NCBI RefSeq assembly: GCF_000238295.3
Contig: NZ_AHCD03000043.1
Coordinates: 124,001 to 188,000 of the forward strand
Origin: Pseudoalteromonas rubra
GTDB lineage: Bacteria; Pseudomonadota; Gammaproteobacteria; Enterobacterales; Alteromonadaceae
Length of the DNA: 64,000 bases
Direction of reading: 5' to 3'
Shown here: positions 16,719 to 26,545 of the stretch, one piece after another
How the letters are laid out: each line of letters starts with the position of its first letter
Numbering within the stretch: position 1 is the stretch's first letter
Translations under genes and position numbers: made by a program
The notes under the pieces: generated by a model
What the model was told of the DNA's origin: nothing
Seen by the model: only the letters and a program-made list of their open reading frames with translations
Databases searched by the model: none

Positions 16719-19016
16719 TCAGTTGGGCAAAGTTGCGTTGTCTGCCCGGTTTGGCTTGCGGTTTCTTTTTTCGCGCGATGTGCCATCAGCCTCGATGACA
16801 TCGACCTGAATGCTGACGCCCTCATTCTGGCCATCCCCTGAGACCAGAAAGTAGTACCAGCCAGGCACTGGGCTATCTATTCTGAGAAATTCGTTGTTGT
16901 CGGCGCGACGTGACGCAAAGGTATACATGTCCCGGCCGGGCCAGAATGTACCAGCAAACAGATCACTGTTACCGTCACCGTGTCGGGTGCGGACTTCGAG
17001 TGTACTGCCCGGGTCCGTCACTTTAATAAAAAAGTAACTGTCACCGGGGACGGCGCACTGGGCTTTGCCTGATAAGAGCTCGGTATAACCACTTGGCAGG
17101 CCTTCAATGCAGGCATTGACTATGTCCCGTGGCAGCTCACCGGGTTCTCGTAAGGCACTGTCGACGCCTGCTGCAACAGACAGCCCCTGGTAGCCATTTG
17201 GATCTAACACTGAGACAAAATGACGACCCCGGTTCACCGTGACTTTGAGTACCTGCTCAGTGCCGGTGCCGTGGGACGTAGCTTGTGCATTTTGCGGATC
17301 TGCCCATTGGTAGGCATTGTAAAATAAACGTGGTTGCCCTGTGCCACTGCGGCTGCTGAAATACAAAGTGGTATTGTCTTGTGCCACATCGACATAAAAG
17401 TAATGGGCTTTACCTGAGATACATTCTCCCTGGTCCAGCATCAAACGGCTGCCTGTGACCGCAGTATCACCCTGAGCGCAATCCGCGGGTAAGTACAATG
17501 GCACGCCCTGATAATTTTTAGCGTACAGTTGCAAGCCGTCAGGGTCACCTTCATGGGGTTGTGGTAACCAGGCGGCGAGGCAATCTGCCTGTTTTACACA
17601 GGGATCGGTCAGTGCTTTCATAAAGTTGACTAAATCGGCTTTTTCCTGGGTACTGAGTTCTAATTTACGCAGTACCGGTGCACCATCGGCGATTTCATCA
17701 TCGATGATTTTAGCGGCGGCAGCGGTATGCTGGCGAGTATCAGGGAATAAGTCGACACAGTTTTTGATGTCTTTAAACTGAGGTTGTTTGCACCAGCCCT
17801 GGTTGTCTATGTAGTCATCTAATATGGCATGGTAGTCATCGTAATGCTCAATCACTTCTTCCAGCGTATCGTAATTGCCTGCATGACCGTAAGGGCCGGT
17901 GACTTCGACGTTCAGCAAAGTGGTAGAGCGAAAGCTATAGATGTCAGCCAGGTTTTGATTGCGCAGGGTGCGGCCACGATCATTGCTTTCATCACCGACT
18001 TCACCAATGCCGGGACCTATTTGTGCAAAGGCTAACCTGTGATAATTAGTGCCTTTGGTCTGGCTGAAGCTGTCGGTGTTGTGGCAGCCAATGCACTGGG
18101 TTGGCAAAAAATCGGGCTCACTACCGCCATCAGACGGGGGCGGCGGCATGTAAAGATATAAAAAGGCACCGCGCTTTTGTGACGTTGTCAGTGCGGTTTT
18201 ATCTCCCTGCACGTATCTGTTCCAGGGATTATCCGTCATATTCATTGATTGCTGGTAGGCTGCCAGTGCACGGGTGATATTATCAAAAGTGACAATCTCT
18301 TCAGCGCTTTTATCACCATATACTGCTGCGAAATAATCCCGCCACTGATTGCGAAATAACTCGCCCTGGGCATTGCCATAGTTGCCTATTCGTGCAGCCA
18401 GATGGGCTCTGACGGCATCATTAGGCGCGCCTTTCATAAACTCAAAGCCTTGCATTTCTGAGGGGGTGACCACCGGAAAGCGTGCTTGCGCTGCTAACAG
18501 CGAGTCGCCCGCGTTTGGATCGGCTTCACCATAAGGGACATCCGGTGTACTGATCCCCTGCTCAGGGTTTAGCCAGTCCAGAAACTCCACCCGGGCATCA
18601 CGAAACAGGCTGCGTTTATGCACCCAGGCATTGAAGATACTGGGCGAGTTGCGTGGCACGTAGAATTGTCCTGTGGTGGTTTTACGGCCCGGCCCGAGTA
18701 TATCCGGATCTTGTGCCAGGGTACCGACGGGCAGGGAGAGGCCATCGCCGCCGCCCAGATAGGGGTGATGACAGCTGGCGCAGGCCACTTGTTTGTCACC
18801 ACTGATTGCTTTGGTGAAAAACAGCAGTTTGCCCAGCTTAACCTCAGGGTCATCGACACCGGGTAAGTCAAACCCGGTAGCCGGCTTGCCAGTGAGGCCA
18901 TGCTGAATAATTAACTCTGTGAGTGCCTGGTCTAAATCATCGGGTATGGGCAGCGCGCAGGTGCTAAACGCACTGCCCATCAGCAGTGCAAGTGCACTCG
19001 TTTTAACCTTTATCAT
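16719..19016 (-). CDS. Diheme cytochrome c peroxidase/MauG-like protein with C-terminal PPC-like domains
   Basis: About 765 residues, over twice the usual length of a bacterial cytochrome c peroxidase. A signal peptide (SALALLMGSAFSTCA) is followed by two c-type heme sites, CASCH (about 79-83) and CIGCH (about 308-312), and the peroxidase core to about residue 490. The remainder, about 270 residues, is beta-rich with repeated pre-peptidase C-terminal (PPC)-like units (Y-F-Y-V-D-V, F-I-K-V, YYFLVSGDG). I place the start at 19016, after AAAGGAAG; a frame extension to 19076 lacks a good site. It acts in the periplasm or at the surface, either reducing peroxide or oxidising a protein substrate as MauG does. 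Confidence 0.88.
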   Translation of the reverse strand: MIKVKTSALALLMGSAFSTCALPIPDDLDQALTELIIQHGLTGKPATGFDLPGVDDPEVKLGKLLFFTKAISGDKQVACASCHHPYLGGGDGLSLPVGTLAQDPDILGPGRKTTTGQFYVPRNSPSIFNAWVHKRSLFRDARVEFLDWLNPEQGISTPDVPYGEADPNAGDSLLAAQARFPVVTPSEMQGFEFMKGAPNDAVRAHLAARIGNYGNAQGELFRNQWRDYFAAVYGDKSAEEIVTFDNITRALAAYQQSMNMTDNPWNRYVQGDKTALTTSQKRGAFLYLYMPPPPSDGGSEPDFLPTQCIGCHNTDSFSQTKGTNYHRLAFAQIGPGIGEVGDESNDRGRTLRNQNLADIYSFRSTTLLNVEVTGPYGHAGNYDTLEEVIEHYDDYHAILDDYIDNQGWCKQPQFKDIKNCVDLFPDTRQHTAAAAKIIDDEIADGAPVLRKLELSTQEKADLVNFMKALTDPCVKQADCLAAWLPQPHEGDPDGLQLYAKNYQGVPLYLPADCAQGDTAVTGSRLMLDQGECISGKAHYFYVDVAQDNTTLYFSSRSGTGQPRLFYNAYQWADPQNAQATSHGTGTEQVLKVTVNRGRHFVSVLDPNGYQGLSVAAGVDSALREPGELPRDIVNACIEGLPSGYTELLSGKAQCAVPGDSYFFIKVTDPGSTLEVRTRHGDGNSDLFAGTFWPGRDMYTFASRRADNNEFLRIDSPVPGWYYFLVSGDGQNEGVSIQVDVIEADGTSREKRNRKPNRADNATLPN

Positions 19017-19324
19017 GTTGATCTTCCTTTCGCTACAGTTGCTTTTGAGGGCGGACGAAGCCGATTCAAAGGTCAAATTAACGTGTACAGGGTTAAGTAA
19101 AGGTTAAAGCTCAAATGGGAATAAAAATTCCCAAATTGGTAATAATGCGTATGGAAAAATGGTCTGATCAAAACATGAGCTATTTTTATAAATGTTTTTT
19201 AATGAAAGATTATTTATTAATCTCCAGTTGATTTAAATAAATATTTCATTAATTAAGGCTTTTTAGGGATATTAAAACCTGATACTGTTACCGCGACTTA
19301 TGTAACTAACCAAAGGAAATTAAG

Positions 19325-19483
19325 ATGTTACTTAAACTAAGCAAAAAGACCGTTAAAAACCTTAACACCTCTTCTGCTAAGCTCAACCCACAGCAAACCC
19401 CACAGGTTGCAGGTGGTACTAACCTGGACACTCTGATGTGTCTGAAAACCATGCAGTGCCCACAAACCTGGCAGTGCGCTTAA
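19325..19483 (+). CDS. Double-glycine leader peptide, probable RiPP (class I lanthipeptide-like) precursor
   Basis: A 52-residue peptide with ATG after AAAGGAAATTAAG. The leader begins MLLKLSKKTVKNL and ends in a Gly-Gly site (TPQVAGG), followed by a 21-residue core containing three Cys and several Thr (TNLDTLMCLKTMQ, then CPQTWQCA). A Lys- and Leu-rich N-terminus, the TPQVAGG end and a Cys/Thr-containing core match precursors that Alteromonadales encode, often annotated as class I lanthipeptides. No LanB/LanC dehydratase, cyclase, radical SAM or peptidase-transporter gene is in the window, so modification would have to occur in trans. It is divergent from the peroxidase gene and convergent with the Wzy-like gene. 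Confidence 0.7.
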   Translation: MLLKLSKKTVKNLNTSSAKLNPQQTPQVAGGTNLDTLMCLKTMQCPQTWQCA

Positions 19484-19616
19484 TCGCTAATTTATGATCG
19501 ACTCGGGGTGACCTGAGCGGTTATATTTTTAGTTTCTTGCTAGACAATGTTGTTGATCGTAGGCCAGTTTACTGGCCTGCTTTGTGTCTCAGTAACAATC
19601 TGTATATGTGCTTCAC

Positions 19617-21308
19617 TTATCGACATGGCTTAAGAGAGTTAGTTAAATCTGCTATGTTGTTTGCCTGTGGTAATGCGCGGATCACCTGTTTGCACAGTGC
19701 GCGTGTTTTTTCATCATTCGAATGAAGTTTGAGTATCTCCGTGAGCTGATTGAGTGCTTCAGCATACCTACCAAGCTCTTTATAAATTAGTGCCTCCTTA
19801 TAGCGACCATGAATATTTTCTGGGTTAAGTGCCCGAAACTGCTGTAATGCCGTGAGGCTTCTAAGCTGATCGCTATCTCTAATTCGGTAAGCAATACTGA
19901 GCATTAGCCAGGCACGCTCATTGCCGGGGTTTAGCATGACAGCGCGTTTTAGCTGGGTTGTATTCAGCGTCATCATGCCGTCTTTACCGAGCACTTCCGA
20001 CATAAAAAGTGCGCCAGAAATGCTAACGATGCTAAGTAGGCTGGCAACTTTGGCAAAACGCCATATGCCTGAGCGCAGTTTTATGGCGTACCATACTGTG
20101 CAATGCGTATTGCTGTGAATAGCGGCAATCAGAAGTACTGAGAATGCCAGGCTGACGGGGGTTAAAAATACCGCACTAAATTGGGCGTTTATTAGTAGTG
20201 CATTATACGCCATACATACCCAGCGCTCGGTCATGCCGCCAAACCAGGCTGCGCGCCAGGCGTGAAAAAGATAATACAGCAACGTGAGCGTCAGCAAAGT
20301 TCCGCCCAGCCAGCCTAGTTCGGTGTATAGTTTTGCGATTATATTATGTGGGGTTTTTAATATGTCGCTGTGCCCGACCATGGGAGACGCGAATTTTGTG
20401 CCGATTTTAGCATATTTAGGGTGTACGAATTCAAAGTTATTGACACCGACACCCAGTGGGTTATCCATCAGCATGTCTTTGCTGTTAACCAGTAAATTTA
20501 ACCGGGGTTGATAGCTTGTACTCAGCGAGCTGTGTAATGAACTAAGTTTCTCGGACAGCCGGCCATTTTGCAGTGTATCAGAATAGGTAAATAACGCTGC
20601 GCCTGAGAGTAGCAGGGCACTGATTGACAAAAATATCAGAGCCTGCTTCTTATCCTTGTAAACGATCATGCAAAATAGCATCAGCTCGCTGATGAGCAGG
20701 GCAATAATGGTGCTACGTATAGCACAGAGCATCAGTATATATGTCAGTGTAAGCAGTATAACCGCCAGCAACACTCTGTGCGTCAGGTTCTTTGCATGGT
20801 AGATGCTTAACACCAGGGACGGGATCCAAATCACCATAACATGCCCTGCATTGTTGATAAATCCGATGGGAGTGAAGTTACCGACGTGCTGAGGAATACT
20901 CATGAATCGTTCAATGAAAAAGGCCAGACAGAAAACGCCAGCAGATATAGCGCTCGCGCTCAGCAATAAATGCGTAAGTTGCGCCTTTTTATATTGTTGC
21001 AATAGGGCCCAAAGGGTCAATCCAACTAAAATCAGTCTGCAAATTAACGAGGTACCAGCATAAAAGTTGGGTGCCCAGAGTAAAGTAGTACTAGCATAAC
21101 CAATCGCGCAGATTAACAGAGCAGAGGGTATAGTAATGTGCCAGGCTTTGACTTTTAGGTGGTATAAAACAAACAGACTAAGGCCAACTTCGAGCAAGAA
21201 AAACTTTGGAGTATCATGGCTATAGTACACCGTTTGCCAGCGCACAATAGTGATTAAAGCAAATAAACCGATGAGAAACTGACATGGTCTCGAGCTGTTG
21301 ATAAACAT
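19617..21308 (-). CDS. O-antigen ligase/Wzy-like membrane protein with C-terminal TPR
   Basis: About 563 residues with 11 to 12 transmembrane segments in the first 420 residues. A periplasmic loop carries the PLGVGVNNFEFVHPKY and HNIIAKLYTELGWLGG motifs typical of the Wzy_C/O-antigen ligase family (about residues 290-340). The C-terminal 130 residues are TPR-like (ERAWLMLSIAYR, GRYKEALIYKELGRYAEALN). Such proteins polymerise or transfer glycans, including to pilins or lipoproteins. ATG at 21308 is preferred; a TTG seven codons upstream is also possible. It lies 57 bases after a very large lipoprotein gene, so both probably share a transcript, and the lipoprotein is a conceivable acceptor. Confidence 0.8.
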   Translation of the reverse strand: MFINSSRPCQFLIGLFALITIVRWQTVYYSHDTPKFFLLEVGLSLFVLYHLKVKAWHITIPSALLICAIGYASTTLLWAPNFYAGTSLICRLILVGLTLWALLQQYKKAQLTHLLLSASAISAGVFCLAFFIERFMSIPQHVGNFTPIGFINNAGHVMVIWIPSLVLSIYHAKNLTHRVLLAVILLTLTYILMLCAIRSTIIALLISELMLFCMIVYKDKKQALIFLSISALLLSGAALFTYSDTLQNGRLSEKLSSLHSSLSTSYQPRLNLLVNSKDMLMDNPLGVGVNNFEFVHPKYAKIGTKFASPMVGHSDILKTPHNIIAKLYTELGWLGGTLLTLTLLYYLFHAWRAAWFGGMTERWVCMAYNALLINAQFSAVFLTPVSLAFSVLLIAAIHSNTHCTVWYAIKLRSGIWRFAKVASLLSIVSISGALFMSEVLGKDGMMTLNTTQLKRAVMLNPGNERAWLMLSIAYRIRDSDQLRSLTALQQFRALNPENIHGRYKEALIYKELGRYAEALNQLTEILKLHSNDEKTRALCKQVIRALPQANNIADLTNSLKPCR

Positions 21309-21365
21309 GGTTTGGCTACCCTGTGTCAAAGAAGCTGCCCATTACAGGCAGCTCAGGTGGGTGGA

Positions 21366-24300
21366 TCACTGGGCGTATTCAATGACCAGTCGAACATCGT
21401 TCACGTTAAAAAGTCCATTGCTTCCTTCGTTAGCGACAAACATCAGCTTCAGCAGTTGATCATTACTGTTAATAATTGTCTCTAGTCGGGTGAGCTCAGA
21501 TACAGGGAATGGAGCAGCATAGTTAAGCGTTGTGCCTCCCGGAGGCTCTATAGTTGTGAGCTGGCAAACTGGGGCGGCAAGGTCACACGGCAGGTTGAAG
21601 TCATCAGGCTGCAACTGCTGGCTCTGCTCACTGATATAGACCTTGACTCCCCCAGAGGCATTTACTCTGTCAAAGACCAATTCAGCACGAGTGATCCTGG
21701 CATTTTTTGGCAGACCAGACAGGTCTAATGCCATATAACCCCGGCTTATATAATCCTGACTTTCTCGAAGGCTAATGCCATTGCCGTGATAAATCATCAC
21801 GCCGCCCTGGTACTGATCTGTATAGGAAGATTTGACGATGGAGCCTCTATATTGCGGTTCGGCGGCAAGTTCCTGAATCTCTGTATATAGCCCGTCAAGC
21901 ACCGCCACGGCCGCGAAAGGGATATTAATTTGTTCATTGAGTGAATTATTCTCAACAGTTAAAGTCGCATTGTCTGTGGTGCTAAAATCACCCAGATAGG
22001 TCACATTGAATTTTGTGGATTCGTCTTGTTCCAGTGTCTGCGGCCAGTTAGGCATGCTGGATAACCGGTATTTGTCAGCAGGCACAAGCGATACCTCGCT
22101 AATATTGAGCGCACCGCTGCCCTCATTGGCAAATTGGAGTTTTATCGTCGGGGTATTTTCTGTAAATATCAGGCTGGGCCCATTATCAACCAGTGGCTGG
22201 CGGGTATCATCGAGAATCGCTTCGCCTTTAAAGGTCGCAACCTGCTGTTGTAAAGTCAGCACAACGTCATTTAGCGGAATCTCATTACCGTTTTGATCCA
22301 CTGTGCTCCATCTGTCCGGGAAAAAGCGCAGAGTCTGTGTGCCACTTGTCAAATCCTGGTAGGTCGCCGAAATCTCGTAGAAGAGTGAATCTGGTATTTG
22401 CGTGGCACTTTCGGTAAACAGCGCTCTGGCTGAGGTTTTACCCTGCTGGTTTGTGGTATAAGTTTGCTGATAGCTAAAGCCAGCCTTGCTGGTTAGCGTG
22501 ACCTCAGCATTGGGAATAGCCTGACCTGCAGCATCTCGCACGGTAACATTCATGTTTTTGTAGCCCGCCCGTTCACCATCCAGGCGATAATCAAAGTTCC
22601 ACCAGCTAAAGTGACCTACCTGGCCCACGTAATAGTCTCCATCGAGGGTGGCATTGCCTTCATGGGTCCAGGTACCGGTTTCTTCATTGAGGCGCCACAA
22701 TGGCATAGTTTCAGGGGCCGTAGCAGGATCGGCAACTTTAATACGAATATCGGCAGAGTGACCATTTCTGATCTGCAAAGGGGTACCGTTGCTGTCGGTC
22801 AGCTCTGCACCTATCACGCCATAGGAGATGATGTCTACCAGGCTGCCGTCGGCTATTTGCCCTTTAAACTCGCCCGGGAAAGTGGAATAAAACTGATCGG
22901 ACAACGGGTTGAGCGCCGTGTATTGTATCCGGACCTGACCGGTGTACAACTCACCATTTTCATATGCAATGCTGTTTGGTGCAAAGTCTATACGGGCCAG
23001 GTCGCCGCCGATATTGATATTGGTGGGTTGTGTGGCATTAAATCCTACCGTTTGCGCTTCGGCCAGATTAATTTTATCCAGGGTAAGTGTTTCATCGCTC
23101 TGTAATTCAATACGCTTGTAATAGGGCAGGAAACCCGGAGCCTGAACATTAAGGACATGTTCACCAACGGGGACATTGTCAATGCTGAGCTGTCCAAGTT
23201 GATCGACATCAACATGTCTGCCAGACAGGCTGGCCTGTGCTTGCGGGAGCGCTGTGAAGCGGCTTATACCATTGCTTTCAACCTGATATCCGACACGGCT
23301 ACGCACAGAAGCACTGTCCTGTGTACCAACAGGGTCGCCGGTGACTTCGAACTCAAAGGAAGCGGAGCCACTTCTTGACGCATCGGCATTAAATGCAACC
23401 ACATCAAGTCGGTAGCTGCCCGGAATAAATCGACCATTTACGGACGTCGCAAAAGGGGAAAAGCGTGAATCAAGGGTATAGTTGCTGGTATTTACGGCCA
23501 CAACCTGGCCATTGAGATACCAGACATAGGTCACATTGGTAGCATCGACATCACTGGCCGCAATACCTGCACTGGCAGCTATGGTGGTGTCTGAATCAAA
23601 TGCAAAGGTCGTAGCGTATTGGCTACTGCCGATCAACGAAACAGGCAGGTTTTCATCCAAATCTAAGTTAAACTCAAAGTTAACTGACCCCAGACCCGCA
23701 GCACCAGTCAAACTGTACTGACCTATGGTAGTTTGATCCGCCAGGATCTGCACGGTCTCAGCAACACCCAGTGCCAGATGCTGCTGCTCGCCATTATTAC
23801 CCTGATCATGCACTGTGACGATGAGTGTATAGTAACCACTGGGTACCGTATCTGAGAGGGTGGCGATATAGGTTTTAAATCCCACTTTTACAGGACCTGG
23901 TTGCAGAGTCAGTGAAATTGACTCGCCCGTTGCGGGTTTGAGCATGGCTGACATCACTTCGCCCTGAACACTTGCTTCCGGGAACTCAAGGTTCAGTGTA
24001 AAACTACCCGTCCCCTCAATCAGCGACAGATCAATGGCTGTGCTGGTGACTTCACCGACATTGATGTTAACTGCTGTGGCTCCCTGAGCGAAACGTTCTG
24101 AAGCCGCGTTTTGAGCTTCCACTGCTATGTCCCACTGACCAAAACGTAAAAAGTCCAGCTGGAGATTATTACCTGAGGTCAGTGTCTGGCTAAATGCACT
24201 ATTCTCAGGGCCTGCGCCAGAAATAACATATTGACTGGCCGTTAAATCTAAATCTGGTTTGAGCGTCGCTTGCTCACCGGCTGGGGCATGTCGCCCCGCC

Positions 24301-24602
24301 AAGGTTGGTTGGCGCTTAGACGGATATGAAACCGCGTCACTGGAATCCTGAAATATGTCAGACTGGCCGACGACACCTGAAGATAAATGATTTTGAAACT
24401 GTGTAGTATTTGACTGGGTCTCTAGGGCATTTACCGTGATGCTCAGTGAACCAGTTTGTGATGGCGTTGTCTGGCTGGGTGGCTTGGTATGCTGGCTATC
24501 TGAGTTTTTAGCTGAAGTGCCGTCACCACCTCCGCCACATCCTGATATTAGCGCTGTTAACACAGCGACGTGCATAAGTTGCTTGTGTGTTTTTAAAGTC
24601 AT
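21366..24602 (-). CDS. Very large multidomain surface lipoprotein
   Basis: A 1078-residue exported lipoprotein: signal peptide ending in the lipobox LISGC (Cys 22), followed by Gly/Ser-rich and Thr/Gln-rich linkers. The rest is nearly all beta-rich. It includes Ig-like units (about 190-430), a carboxypeptidase-regulatory-like fold (VPVGEHVLNVQAPGFLPYYK, about 495-515), a CILP-like segment, another carboxypeptidase-regulatory-like repeat (NMNVTVRDAAGQAIPNAEVT), and a C-terminal DNRLRE-like jelly-roll (about 910-1078; TRAELVFDRV). No catalytic motif is visible. It is probably an adhesin or matrix protein on the outer membrane, co-transcribed with the Wzy-like gene. Confidence 0.8.
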   Translation of the reverse strand: MTLKTHKQLMHVAVLTALISGCGGGGDGTSAKNSDSQHTKPPSQTTPSQTGSLSITVNALETQSNTTQFQNHLSSGVVGQSDIFQDSSDAVSYPSKRQPTLAGRHAPAGEQATLKPDLDLTASQYVISGAGPENSAFSQTLTSGNNLQLDFLRFGQWDIAVEAQNAASERFAQGATAVNINVGEVTSTAIDLSLIEGTGSFTLNLEFPEASVQGEVMSAMLKPATGESISLTLQPGPVKVGFKTYIATLSDTVPSGYYTLIVTVHDQGNNGEQQHLALGVAETVQILADQTTIGQYSLTGAAGLGSVNFEFNLDLDENLPVSLIGSSQYATTFAFDSDTTIAASAGIAASDVDATNVTYVWYLNGQVVAVNTSNYTLDSRFSPFATSVNGRFIPGSYRLDVVAFNADASRSGSASFEFEVTGDPVGTQDSASVRSRVGYQVESNGISRFTALPQAQASLSGRHVDVDQLGQLSIDNVPVGEHVLNVQAPGFLPYYKRIELQSDETLTLDKINLAEAQTVGFNATQPTNINIGGDLARIDFAPNSIAYENGELYTGQVRIQYTALNPLSDQFYSTFPGEFKGQIADGSLVDIISYGVIGAELTDSNGTPLQIRNGHSADIRIKVADPATAPETMPLWRLNEETGTWTHEGNATLDGDYYVGQVGHFSWWNFDYRLDGERAGYKNMNVTVRDAAGQAIPNAEVTLTSKAGFSYQQTYTTNQQGKTSARALFTESATQIPDSLFYEISATYQDLTSGTQTLRFFPDRWSTVDQNGNEIPLNDVVLTLQQQVATFKGEAILDDTRQPLVDNGPSLIFTENTPTIKLQFANEGSGALNISEVSLVPADKYRLSSMPNWPQTLEQDESTKFNVTYLGDFSTTDNATLTVENNSLNEQINIPFAAVAVLDGLYTEIQELAAEPQYRGSIVKSSYTDQYQGGVMIYHGNGISLRESQDYISRGYMALDLSGLPKNARITRAELVFDRVNASGGVKVYISEQSQQLQPDDFNLPCDLAAPVCQLTTIEPPGGTTLNYAAPFPVSELTRLETIINSNDQLLKLMFVANEGSNGLFNVNDVRLVIEYAQ

Positions 24603-25078
24603 TTTGTACCCTTTATAAAAATGCCGTATTTATTGGTTGATTTTAAGCTGGGTAATTTATTTGAAAGTAATATGGGGAAGTATTACGCGGCGTTTACAGT
24701 TTTTATTGAGGAAATTGGAATGTTATAGATGGTGGTTGGGTTAAAGTTGAACATGACAATGGGGGGATGGTTGTGGAATTGTATTTTTATATAGAATAGT
24801 TTTTAGGGTGGTGTGGTATTAGTGCTTTTAACTTCGAATAAATAAACAGGAATGAAAAGGGAGTATGGGGTTAGAGTCAATTTGGGTCAATTTTATAATT
24901 GTGGCGTCTTCATGCCTTTTTTTGGGCGCGGTATTAAAGTGGGAAGTTGGTTTAGATTTTTATTATTATATTAGCTCTATGAATGAGGCTTTTATTTACA
25001 GGGTTTTCTCATGTCTCACCAATATATTTGGTGAGTATGATTAATATGTTGGCATGTTATTATATTGCTTTCCCAATT
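24603..25078. other. AT-rich intergenic stretch
   Basis: About 475 bases without a supported gene, presumably holding the promoter of the large lipoprotein. A perfect eight-pair stem (CTCACCAA, loop TATAT, TTGGTGAG) at 25015-25035 may terminate the FHA gene on the minus strand, although it has no T-run. Confidence 0.4.
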
Positions 25079-26053
25079 TTAATCCACGCCTACCTGAGCT
25101 TCTAATATGCCCGCTTTCAGTATTGTAAAGTGCTTGCCTGCAAAACGAATATGGCCTTTTTTACGCTCGAAGAGACAGCTAGCAGGGAGCATCTGTCCAG
25201 AAGCTTGATAGATTTGTTGTCTTGCTCTGTGAACAAGGATATTGACGTGATTCTCACTGTGACCTAAATCTCTTGCCAGTGCCTTAATACTCACCCAGCC
25301 TTGTGCCAGCTCATCAACAGGAACGCGTGCATGATATGCGTTCGCTTTATATCTTGCCAGCAATGCAGTCAGGTAGTGATGTGCTCTTTCCTTTAAATCA
25401 ATTACGCCATGAGGCGAACTCATTATTATGTTTGTTTGCTCTTCGTCCTGGCTCAGTGAGATTTCATATTCGAGTTGGTTGGCGATGTCCTTGGCAGGTA
25501 TGGTCGCTTTGGATTCATTGATAGCTGTGATTGACAGGCGCCAATGTTTGCCGCCTATTGTGACCAGGTCCCCATCAGTAAGATTCTTGATTTGCTGAGT
25601 ATCAAGGTTTTCAACACACCATTGGCAATTGCTTATGTCAAAAAACATGGCTATTTCGGGCGTGCCCTCAGTGGGAAAAAGATGATAACCATCCAGTACA
25701 ATATGGGTATCAATGGGATCGTGCTCTGTCACATTGGGAAGCAGCAGGTCCTGCGGAGGAGCACAGCATATGACTTTAAATTCCAGCTGTGCGAGGTTAG
25801 AGAAGCGAATACAATCTCCGACACTGAGCTGGGTGTCCTGGTTTGACTTGAGGCGCACTGAATTAAGCCAGATCCCATTTTTGCTCACATCTCTGATAAT
25901 CCAATGGTCCACATGCCATTCTATGAGGCCGTGGATCCGGGAGATAGCTATGTCGCTTAGCAGGGTATCAACACCCTGGTTAAGTCGTCCGAATCTATGG
26001 AACGTTCTAATATGAATGTGTTCGTTGCTGAATGTGTTCCTGAGGATAGCCAT
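25079..26053 (-). CDS. FHA-domain protein with C-terminal helical, probable DNA-binding region
   Basis: About 324 residues. The N-terminal part is a forkhead-associated phosphothreonine-binding domain (residues about 18-95: FHRFGRLNQG, SRIHGLIEW, DVSKNGIWLN). A second beta-rich region (about 105-195) follows. The C-terminal 120 residues are helical with WVSIKALARDLGHSENHVNI, which reads like a winged helix or sigma region-4-like HTH. That pairing suggests a phosphorylation-dependent regulator. The start at 26053 follows AGGGACATTG; a longer frame to 26098 lacks a site. It precedes the lipoprotein and Wzy-like genes on the same strand and may control them. Confidence 0.78.
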   Translation of the reverse strand: MAILRNTFSNEHIHIRTFHRFGRLNQGVDTLLSDIAISRIHGLIEWHVDHWIIRDVSKNGIWLNSVRLKSNQDTQLSVGDCIRFSNLAQLEFKVICCAPPQDLLLPNVTEHDPIDTHIVLDGYHLFPTEGTPEIAMFFDISNCQWCVENLDTQQIKNLTDGDLVTIGGKHWRLSITAINESKATIPAKDIANQLEYEISLSQDEEQTNIIMSSPHGVIDLKERAHHYLTALLARYKANAYHARVPVDELAQGWVSIKALARDLGHSENHVNILVHRARQQIYQASGQMLPASCLFERKKGHIRFAGKHFTILKAGILEAQVGVD

Positions 26054-26296
26054 CAATGTCCCTAACGGTGTATTCGTTTTTGCGTGATATATTGTCACAG
26101 TTACATTTTATGGCTGTCAACTGAGCCGGTTACAAAAATTAAGGCAAGTAGAGTAAAAGCTACTCAGGTGGGGCGGGCAGCGCCCATAGAGAGAAAGCCT
26201 TCAGGACAAAGTTTGAAAGGCCAGAGAGTCTTAAAAACACGACCTCAGTCAGTGCCAAGGCGCAAAGGCATTGCCAGTCAGATAATTAGACGTTTG

Positions 26297-26518
26297 TTAT
26301 TTGGTTAGCTCCTTGCGAGAGTTAAGAATAACTATGGCGATATAGACCAGGGTGATATAAAAATTCACGAACGGGATCATTGAGGCGAATAGCGCCACTT
26401 TCTTACTGTAGTGGTATTTATGTGCAATGGTTAAGTTTACGATAACAAACAAGACAGTCTGAACTACCAATACAAAGGGGGCAAGCGATAATTCGCCATT
26501 TCTGAGCATGTCTAACAT
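26297..26518 (-). CDS. Small two-helix membrane protein
   Basis: A 73-residue protein with hydrophobic segments at about 12-32 and 42-65 and a basic end. It starts 27 bases after the stop of the upstream exported protein gene, so the two are probably co-transcribed. No family is recognised. Confidence 0.6.
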   Translation of the reverse strand: MLDMLRNGELSLAPFVLVVQTVLFVIVNLTIAHKYHYSKKVALFASMIPFVNFYITLVYIAIVILNSRKELTK

Positions 26519-26545
26519 AGTTGGGTCTTCATTCTTATAATGGTT

